7,569 nt of DNA, from contig DKDF01000022.1 of the NCBI GenBank assembly GCA_002451755.1, positions 4,693 to 12,261 on the forward strand, read 5' to 3'. Source of the stretch: Ruminococcaceae bacterium UBA6855. GTDB lineage: Bacteria > Bacillota > Clostridia > Oscillospirales > Acutalibacteraceae. This document shows, piece by piece, positions 1-4,384 of this stretch (the first letter of the stretch is position 1; every line of letters begins with the position of its first letter). A program made the position numbers and the translations under genes. The notes beneath the pieces were generated by a model that made no database searches, was not told the origin of the DNA, and worked only from the letters and a program-made list of their open reading frames with translations.

Positions 1-306
1 CATGTTTCCCATGAGATGGAACAGAGCCTTTGAGAGCAGCGTGCGGAACAGCTCGTGTTCGCCTGCGGCGAGAGCCGCGAATGCGCCGGCAAGGCTCGGA
101 ATGGCGCTGACTATCTCAACGGCGCCCATCGGGAAAACAGCGCTCTGTGTGCCGTCGCCGTTGTCGTGATAGAGCTCGGTGCCGAAGCCGTTGACCATAA
201 CGACGGGCGGCGTGTCGCAGCTGCACTGTGCGCTGTCCGCAAATGCGCCTGCGGGCAGCATGATGAGCATAATTGCCGCAAGAATGAATGATACCGCTTT
301 TTTCAT
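1..306 (-). CDS. Secreted protein, N-terminal part; possible alpha/beta hydrolase (lipase/esterase-like), runs off the left edge
   Basis: The visible part is the first 102 residues; the gene continues beyond base 1. The ATG at 304-306 follows an excellent ribosome binding site (AAGGAGG, 314-320). Residues 1-23 form a classical Sec signal peptide: MKK, a hydrophobic core, and a PAGAFA-D cleavage region, so the product should be exported. The mature start has a CSC pair (C28, C30) followed by a hydrophobic strand and the motif PPVVMVNGFG (residues 33-42). This resembles the first beta strand and oxyanion loop of lipase-type hydrolases (PVVxVHGFG), with Asn where His is usual. The catalytic Ser, Asp and His would lie outside the window, so enzyme identity is inference. 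It is the last visible member of a leftward cluster, 26 bp after the small membrane protein gene. It could instead be an unrelated secreted protein. Confidence 0.7.
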   Translation of the reverse strand, partial: MKKAVSFILAAIMLIMLPAGAFADSAQCSCDTPPVVMVNGFGTELYHDNGDGTQSAVFPMGAVEIVSAIPSLAGAFAALAAGEHELFRTLLSKALFHLMGNM

Positions 307-332
307 GTTTGCTCCTCCTTATATGCCGAACA

Positions 333-836
333 TTAAAATCCGAAGAAAGAGGGCACAAGGTAGGTGATGACGGACATGATTATTCCCGCAATAAGAATGC
401 CCAGGGCGATTATCGGGAAGGATTTCTTTATCCTCATGTCGGTCAGGGCAGCTATCAGTGCTCCGGTCCAACCGCCCGTTCCGGGCAGGGGAATGGCAAC
501 GAATAAAAGCAGACCCCAGTCGCGCCAGCGTTTGACTTTTTCGCTGTTGCGCATCGAGCGAATCTCGAGCTTTTCGATGATCTTGGAAAAGCCCGGCTTG
601 TCGCGCAGGAATTGGAATATCTTGCGTATGAAAAGCAGGATGAACGGGATCGGCAGAATGTTGCCGAGATAGCATATTGCGAACGCGCGAAGAAAATCAA
701 CGTGCAGCAGCTTCGCCGCTATCATGCCGCCGCGCAGCTCGAGAACCGGCAGCAGCGATACGAGAAAGATTATCAGTTCGTTAGGAATCTTGTTCTGAAA
801 AAAGTCGACGAGACCCTGAGCGAATTCTTCAGTCAT
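333..836 (-). CDS. Small multi-drug export family membrane protein (PF06695/COG2426-like)
   Basis: This 167-residue integral membrane protein has the layout of the 'small multi-drug export protein' family. A first hydrophobic segment at about 20-42 contains LPVLELRGG (residues 29-37). A second spans about 51-71, followed by a basic cytoplasmic linker (about 71-107). A third at about 108-131 contains AIPLPGTGGWTGALIAAL (114-131), and a last segment covers 139-163. The paired motifs ExRGG and PxPGTGxWTG are the family signature and resemble the re-entrant loops of DedA-type membrane proteins. Despite the family name, I know of no well-established substrate, so transport of drugs should not be assumed. 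The ATG at 834-836 is preceded by GAAAGG (845-850) with 8-nt spacing. It lies 35 bp after the NUDIX gene and 26 bp before the secreted-protein gene, all on the same strand, so cotranscription is likely. Confidence 0.88.
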   Translation of the reverse strand: MTEEFAQGLVDFFQNKIPNELIIFLVSLLPVLELRGGMIAAKLLHVDFLRAFAICYLGNILPIPFILLFIRKIFQFLRDKPGFSKIIEKLEIRSMRNSEKVKRWRDWGLLLFVAIPLPGTGGWTGALIAALTDMRIKKSFPIIALGILIAGIIMSVITYLVPSFFGF

Positions 837-871
837 GTTCTTTTCCTTTCTTTTTCCGGAGTTTTTTGCCG

Positions 872-1618
872 TCAGTCGTCGGCTTCAAAAATTCCGTGCT
901 TGTCCATAAAACGACGCGCGCTCTTCAAAATCGCCTTGTCGTTTTCAAATTTCAGCGTTTCGAGCGCTTTGTCGAAGCCGAGCCAGATGTAGTCGTCTAT
1001 CTCTTCGCGCTGGATTATCGTCTCTGTGTCTTCGGTCTTTGCCAAAAAGATGGTTACGCTCTTTTCGACCTTGCCCTGAATCGTGTAGTCGGATTTTGCG
1101 GTGAAGTCCGGGATGATGTCAATGTGTATCCCGGTCTCTTCAAGAACCTCGCGCCGCGCAGTCTGCTCGGGCGTCTCGCCGCGCTCCATGTGACCCTTGG
1201 GGAATCCCCAGTGGGCGCTGCGGCTGTTCTTGATGAGAAGAAGTCTGATCTCGCCGTTTATTCTGCGGCATACGACGGCTCCGCACGAGCGCTCATAGAG
1301 ACACTCTAAGCGGTATGTGCCCTCGGGTTCCGCAAAGGCGAGCGCATCGGCTATCTGATAGCCGATAAAACGCATGTTTTTCGGCGCAACGACGAGTATG
1401 CCCTTGCGCTCTCCCTCTCTGTATAACACGGCAATTGCGCGCCCGTCAAAGTGCCTGACGGGATGATGAACGCCCATGATATAAGCGCCTGCGAAGCGGT
1501 TGTCAAACTGCCGCCTGCCTTCAAGAGAGCCGAAATTGAGAGAATATCTGTATCCGTACTGACGGTTCAGGGAGCCGACCGGGTTTGTTATTCTGACTCT
1601 GACGAATTTGCCTAACAA
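872..1618 (-). CDS. Pyrophosphatase-like domain fused to a NUDIX hydrolase
   Basis: The 248-residue protein has two parts. Residues 1 to about 98 (MLGKFVRVRITNPVG to ADALAFAE) resemble the short inorganic-pyrophosphatase-like proteins of Clostridia, including the strand pattern AYIMGVHHPV...FDGRAIAVLYR and VVAPKNMRF. Residues about 105-240 are a NUDIX domain with a complete Nudix box at 142-164: G142, E148, R156-E157, E160-E161, G163, I164. It should therefore bind a divalent metal and hydrolyse a nucleoside diphosphate linked to another moiety; the HWGFPKGH lead-in is typical of mutT/Ap4A-hydrolase-like members, but the substrate is unknown. The start is TTG (1616-1618), chosen because TAGGAGGG (1627-1634) sits 8 nt upstream and the family begins MLGK-x-VRV; an ATG just upstream is out of frame. 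First gene of the leftward cluster. The Asp expected in the D-A-Y-I-x-G position of the first domain is Gly44, so pyrophosphatase activity is doubtful. Confidence 0.9.
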   Translation of the reverse strand: MLGKFVRVRITNPVGSLNRQYGYRYSLNFGSLEGRRQFDNRFAGAYIMGVHHPVRHFDGRAIAVLYREGERKGILVVAPKNMRFIGYQIADALAFAEPEGTYRLECLYERSCGAVVCRRINGEIRLLLIKNSRSAHWGFPKGHMERGETPEQTARREVLEETGIHIDIIPDFTAKSDYTIQGKVEKSVTIFLAKTEDTETIIQREEIDDYIWLGFDKALETLKFENDKAILKSARRFMDKHGIFEADD

Positions 1619-1638
1619 AGGTCATGCCCTCCTATATT

Positions 1639-1670
1639 CGGCGAGATTTGCTTTGTTCGCAAACTCCCCG
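1639..1670 (-). promoter_or_regulatory. Leader hairpin upstream of the NUDIX operon
   Basis: Read on the minus strand, the transcript folds CGG-x-GAG-TTTGC against GCAAA-x-CTC-x-CCG around a 7-nt loop. That gives 11 pairs with one mismatch and one bulge. It sits between the predicted transcription start (about 1684) and the ribosome binding site (1627-1634). No U-run follows on the minus strand, so it is not a terminator. It may stabilise the mRNA or affect translation; it matches no riboswitch class I recognise. Confidence 0.45.
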
Positions 1671-1690
1671 ATTTTGAATTTATGTTATCT

Positions 1691-1719
1691 ATTATACTTA
1701 TTCTGCCGCTCAATTGCAA
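1691..1719 (-). promoter_or_regulatory. Sigma-A type promoter of the leftward NUDIX operon
   Basis: On the minus strand a perfect TATAAT (-10, plus-strand 1691-1696) lies 17 bp downstream of TTGCAA (-35, 1714-1719; four of six consensus bases). Transcription would begin near 1684, giving a 5' leader of about 65 nt before the TTG start at 1618. Position, spacing and the perfect -10 all fit, and no other leftward promoter candidate stands out in the gap. Confidence 0.62.
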
Positions 1720-1768
1720 TAGTGCCGATATAATTTTGGAAAATAGCGCCCCTTGCTGTGCTGACACC

Positions 1769-1797
1769 TTGTTAAATTTGTCGATATGTGATAAAAT
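1769..1797 (+). promoter_or_regulatory. Candidate rightward promoter (extended -10) for the two-component operon
   Basis: TTGTTA (1769-1774) and TAAAAT (1792-1797) are separated by 17 bp, with TG one base before the -10 (1789-1790), an extended -10 arrangement. The start point would be near 1804, inside a palindrome AATCAGT-AATA-ACTGATT (1795-1812) that could be an operator. If real, the leader before the response regulator is about 310 nt and contains the whole composite repeat. I found no better promoter between the repeat and 2116, but the match is only moderate. Confidence 0.4.
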
Positions 1798-1814
1798 CAG
1801 TAATAACTGATTAT
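1794..1814 (+). repeat. Left copy of a 21-bp direct repeat flanking the composite element
   Basis: This 21-bp stretch begins AAATCAGT and matches 2048-2068 at 18 of 21 positions in the same orientation, 254 bp apart. This copy also contains a perfect palindrome (AATCAGT/ACTGATT, 4-nt loop) that the right copy has lost by one substitution. It could be a relic of duplication at insertion or a pair of protein-binding sites. Confidence 0.6.
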
Positions 1815-1847
1815 AGTCTGTTGAAAAAGTCCGTCATGCGCAGTCTC

Positions 1848-1901
1848 AAGGCTCCCCTGTGCAAGGGGAGCTGTCACGGCAAAGCCGTGACTGAGGGGTT
1901 G
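1848..1901 (+). repeat. Hairpin repeat unit 1 (plus orientation)
   Basis: Two consecutive hairpins: GCTCCCC/GGGGAGC (1851-1857 with 1865-1871, 7-nt loop), then GTCACGGC/GCCGTGAC (1873-1880 with 1884-1891, AAA loop), followed by TGAGGGGTTG. From memory this resembles an abundant intergenic repeat of gut Clostridia. The same skeleton recurs inverted at 1958-2005: first stem with loop containing TGTG, second variable stem, then GAGGG-x-TTG. No U-tract follows, so it is not a standard terminator. Confidence 0.75.
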
Positions 1902-1957
1902 CTGTAATGAAAGTTCAAAATACTCAGCATTTTTAAAGAATTGCAGCTTATTCAAAA

Positions 1958-2005
1958 CAATCCCTCCGGCGCTTCGCGCCACCTCCCTTTACACAAGGGA
2001 GGCAT
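1958..2005 (-). repeat. Hairpin repeat unit 2 (minus orientation)
   Basis: On the minus strand it reads ATGCCTCCCTT-GTGTA-AAGGGAGG (stem 1982-1989 with 1995-2002), then GGCGC-GAA-GCGCC (1968-1972 with 1976-1980), then GGAGGGATTG. It has the same order of parts as unit 1, while its second stem differs completely in sequence, which points to selection for structure rather than sequence. The two units face each other in inverted orientation. Confidence 0.75.
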
Positions 2006-2047
2006 TGATTTCGACGAAGCTACCAAACCGGGTTTATCGACACGCTG

Positions 2048-2068
2048 AAATCAGTAGTAACAGATTTT
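2048..2068 (+). repeat. Right copy of the 21-bp direct repeat
   Basis: Begins AAATCAGT and ends in a T-rich stretch; 18 of 21 bases match 1794-1814. It lies 47 bp before the response-regulator start. The three differences break the palindrome seen in the left copy. Confidence 0.6.
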
Positions 2069-2103
2069 TTTGTCCCGGGCGCGCAGAGATGCATGACCCG
2101 GAA

Positions 2104-2118
2104 GGAGGGTAACTTTTG
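2104..2118 (+). promoter_or_regulatory. Ribosome binding site that fixes a TTG start for the response regulator
   Basis: GGAGGG (2104-2109) is followed 6 nt later by TTG (2116-2118), and the encoded QKILIADDE is exactly where a response regulator should begin. No in-frame ATG or GTG is suitably placed, so a TTG start is well supported. Confidence 0.8.
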
Positions 2119-2787
2119 CAGAAGATACTTATCGCGGACGATGAGGCGAAGATACGCCGCATTATCAGGGATTTTCTCACCGCCAAGGGCTTTGAAACTG
2201 TCGAGGCGGAGGACGGTGCGCAGGCTCTGCGCGTTTTCTCGGAAAACAGCGATATAGCCCTGGCTGTGCTCGATATAATGATGCCAGAGATGAACGGCTG
2301 GGAGGTCTGCCGCAAGATTCGCGAAACCTCCGATGTCCCGGTCATCTTCCTGACTGCGCGCGGCGAGGAGTTCGACGAGCTCGAGTGCTTCGAGTGCGGC
2401 GCGGACGATTTCATAACAAAGCCGTTCAGCCCCACAGTGCTCGTCAAGCGCATCGAAGCGCGATTAAAGCGCACCGCGGACAACCCCACCGATAAGATAG
2501 TTATAGACGGTCTCGTTATCGATGTTGTGGCTCATTCCGTCGTCTGCGACGGTCACGAAATCGAGCTGACCCATAAAGAATACGGCATTCTTCATAAGCT
2601 CGCTTCAAACCGCGAGCGGGTGTTCTCGCGCGAGCAGCTGCTTGACGATATCTGGGGCTTTGACTTCCTCGGCGATTCGAGAACGGTTGACTCTCATGTT
2701 GCGCGCCTTCGCACGAAGCTCGGCGATTGGGGCAGCCGCCATCTGCGCACGGTCTACGGTGCGGGATATAAGATAGAGGTGAACTGA
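2116..2787 (+). CDS. OmpR/PhoB-family response regulator
   Basis: This 223-residue DNA-binding regulator has the standard two-domain build. The receiver domain (about 1-118) shows the acidic pair D8-D9, the phospho-acceptor D53 in VLDIMMPEMNG, the switch residue T80 in FLTA, and K102 in TKPF; all catalytic residues are present. A winged-helix DNA-binding domain (about 125-222) follows, with LTHKEYGIL, the recognition-helix region RTVDSHVARLRTKLG, and the C-terminal hairpin RTVYGAGYKIE. It should be phosphorylated by the kinase encoded 2 bp downstream and bind direct repeats near target promoters. Length and domain order are normal for the family. The specific system (VanR, ResD, PhoP or other) cannot be assigned from sequence alone, so no symbol is given. 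Targets are unknown; the lipoprotein gene after the kinase is the nearest candidate. Confidence 0.97.
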   Translation: MQKILIADDEAKIRRIIRDFLTAKGFETVEAEDGAQALRVFSENSDIALAVLDIMMPEMNGWEVCRKIRETSDVPVIFLTARGEEFDELECFECGADDFITKPFSPTVLVKRIEARLKRTADNPTDKIVIDGLVIDVVAHSVVCDGHEIELTHKEYGILHKLASNRERVFSREQLLDDIWGFDFLGDSRTVDSHVARLRTKLGDWGSRHLRTVYGAGYKIEVN

Positions 2788-2789
2788 GT

Positions 2790-4295
2790 TTGAGCCGTCG
2801 ATCGGCAAGAAAAGATGACAGAATCAAAAAATCGGGACGGCGTATGGCTTTCGAGCTCATCACCGTCCTGATAGTGCTTGCCGCAATACTTGTCGCACTG
2901 CGCCCCGGCGTGCTGCTCAACTCTGTCTATGCCTTTGCGGAGATAATGAATATGCAGAGCATCCGCGAGTCGCTCGACAACGAGGATCCGGCATCTTACG
3001 AATATTATCAGCAGTTAGCCTCTGTCTCCGACAACAACTATTATATGATAGAGGTCTTTGACCCCGACGGCAACACGGTATATTCAAACCGCGAAAAGTT
3101 CTTATATTCCGGCGACGGGGACAGCGTCTATTACCGAACCGCCGAGAGTATGTATGCTACCGGGCACAGCGTGCGCGTGTTCGATCTTTTTGACGACAGT
3201 GTGAGTTTTGACGAATATGAATATCAGGACAGCGAGGCGGGCGGATATTACAGATACCGCGTCGAGCTCGAAAACGGCGATACTCTGCGCCTGTGGCTGC
3301 CCTATTATCAGGTCGAGCGAAACGCCCATACGGCGTCATTCCTTCTGACAGCTTTTGCGCTGATATCCGCCGCCGTTGCATGTGCCATTATACTCTATTC
3401 CAATCTGCGCTTCTCGCGCCCCGTTGCGGCGATGGCGGAGATAACGGAGTCCATGGCGAAGCTCGATTTCTCCAAGAAGTGCGTCAGCTATCCGCAGACG
3501 GATGTTCAAAACCTCGGGCAGAATATCAATATACTCTCCGAATCCCTGAGCGAAACGCTCGACGAATTGCAGGACAAAAACGAAAAACTGACCGAAGAGC
3601 TTGAGCACAGCGCGCTTGTCGACGAGTCGCGAAAGAGCTTCATCGCCAATGTCTCGCATGAATTAAAGACCCCGATAGCCATTATTCAGGGCTACGCCGA
3701 GGGACTCAAGCTCGGCATAAACAGCGACCCCGAGGGCAGCGAGGAATACTGCGACATAATCCTCGAGGAGACCGGCAAGATGAACCGCATAGTCATGGAA
3801 CTGCTGAATCTCGAAAAGCTCGAAAGCGGCTCATATGTTCCGACGCGTGAAAAACTCGATCTGAGTGCGATGATAAAAGGTCAGCTTGCAGCATTCTCGA
3901 TGATGTTCAACGATAACGGAATAAAGCTCATCGACCGCATCCCGGACGGGTTGACCGTCCACAGCGATGAGCGGACTATACTGCTCGTGCTCCAGAACTT
4001 TCTGTCAAACGCCGTGTCTAATATCGGCGGCAAAAAGATAGTCCAGCTGACGGTTGAAGACAATCTGAACACATACAGAGTCAGCGTCTATAACTCCGGC
4101 GACCCGATAGCTGAGGACGAGCTTGACAAAATATGGTACAGCTTCTACAAATCCTCGAAGAAGCGCAAGAACGAGGATTTCCATTTCGGACTCGGTCTGC
4201 CGATAGTCAAAGCCATTCAGAAGCGGCTCGGCAGGGAGTGCGGCGTTGTCAACGAACACGGCGGAGTGCGCTTCTGGTTCGATGTGGATAAGTGA
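2790..4295 (+). CDS. Membrane sensor histidine kinase, partner of the upstream regulator
   Basis: The protein has 501 residues: a basic cytoplasmic tail (1-18), TM1 (about 20-43), an extracellular sensor of about 135 residues (about 45-178), TM2 (about 182-204), a HAMP region (about 205-258), a coiled linker, a dimerisation domain and an ATPase domain. The phospho-acceptor is H290 in NVSHELKTP. The N-box carries N403 and N407, the G1 region is NSGD (435-438), and G2 is FGLGLPIV (466-473), so it appears fully active. The sensor is acidic and tyrosine-rich and contains FDPDGNTVYSN (90-100), as in PAS/Cache-like folds; its ligand is unknown. The TTG at 2790 is preferred because GAGGTGA (2776-2782) lies 7 nt upstream and it keeps the positively charged tail; an ATG at 2844 (residue 19) is the alternative. 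Only 2 bp separate it from the regulator stop, indicating translational coupling. Confidence 0.95.
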   Translation: MSRRSARKDDRIKKSGRRMAFELITVLIVLAAILVALRPGVLLNSVYAFAEIMNMQSIRESLDNEDPASYEYYQQLASVSDNNYYMIEVFDPDGNTVYSNREKFLYSGDGDSVYYRTAESMYATGHSVRVFDLFDDSVSFDEYEYQDSEAGGYYRYRVELENGDTLRLWLPYYQVERNAHTASFLLTAFALISAAVACAIILYSNLRFSRPVAAMAEITESMAKLDFSKKCVSYPQTDVQNLGQNINILSESLSETLDELQDKNEKLTEELEHSALVDESRKSFIANVSHELKTPIAIIQGYAEGLKLGINSDPEGSEEYCDIILEETGKMNRIVMELLNLEKLESGSYVPTREKLDLSAMIKGQLAAFSMMFNDNGIKLIDRIPDGLTVHSDERTILLVLQNFLSNAVSNIGGKKIVQLTVEDNLNTYRVSVYNSGDPIAEDELDKIWYSFYKSSKKRKNEDFHFGLGLPIVKAIQKRLGRECGVVNEHGGVRFWFDVDK

Positions 4296-4301
4296 GCGAG
4301 G

Positions 4302-4330
4302 TTGAATAAACGGCTCAAAGATGATATAAT
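4302..4330 (+). promoter_or_regulatory. Promoter of the lipoprotein gene
   Basis: TTGAAT (4302-4307), a 17-bp spacer and a perfect TATAAT (4325-4330) lie directly after the kinase stop. Transcription would start near 4337, about 48 nt before the ATG at 4385. This makes an apparent in-frame ATG at 4334 unusable on this transcript, and means the lipoprotein can be expressed apart from the two-component genes. I see no terminator between kinase and promoter, so read-through is also possible. Confidence 0.65.
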
Positions 4331-4384
4331 CAAATGAAGAGTTCAACGCAAAGCGGCGATTTTATAAATATGGGAGATCTTGTT

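Larger units (their letters stand above)
1807..2054. mobile_element. MITE-like non-coding composite element with imperfect inverted ends
   Basis: The left end (1807-1832, CTGATT...GTCTGTTGA...) and the reverse complement of the right end (2030-2054, CTGATT...GCGTGTCGA...) agree at about 18 of 26 aligned positions with one gap. Inside are two inverted, diverged copies of one hairpin-rich repeat, separated by 56 bp. The roughly 248 bp have no plausible coding capacity, and I see no transposase in the window. That layout is typical of a miniature inverted-repeat element mobilised in trans, but mobility is inferred from structure only. The element is bounded by an 18/21 direct repeat that partly overlaps its ends. 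The exact borders are uncertain. Confidence 0.5.
1619..2115. other. Gene-free intergenic region between two divergent operons
   Basis: This 497-bp stretch separates the leftward NUDIX operon from the rightward two-component operon. From left to right it holds the NUDIX ribosome binding site and leader hairpin, a leftward promoter, a candidate rightward promoter with a palindrome at its predicted start point, a MITE-like composite repeat, and about 60 bp of leader before the response regulator. The leader end (about 2071-2101) has a CCGGG/CCCGG pair around a 17-nt loop, just ahead of the ribosome binding site. No credible coding sequence is present. Confidence 0.85.

Noticed and set aside
866..1309. 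147-residue plus-strand open frame
   Set aside because: Lies fully antisense to the NUDIX gene, has no ribosome binding site and shows no domain; the minus-strand protein has an intact Nudix box.
1797..1982. 61-residue minus-strand open frame in the intergenic region
   Set aside because: It is made of the palindromic repeat and its spacer; no ribosome binding site and no recognisable protein pattern.
1848..2005. Intrinsic terminators in the repeat hairpins
   Set aside because: The stems are strong but none is followed by a T-run in either orientation, and no gene ends next to them.
2037..2065. Promoter TCGACA-17-ACAGAT close to the response regulator
   Set aside because: The -35 is good but the -10 is poor; the extended -10 site at 1769-1797 is a better candidate, though neither is proven.
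1794..2068. CRISPR array
   Set aside because: Only two diverged units in inverted orientation with a single 56-bp spacer, and no cas genes.
4334..4384. 17-residue N-terminal extension of the lipoprotein
   Set aside because: Its ATG lies at or before the predicted transcription start, has no Shine-Dalgarno, and would bury the lipoprotein signal.
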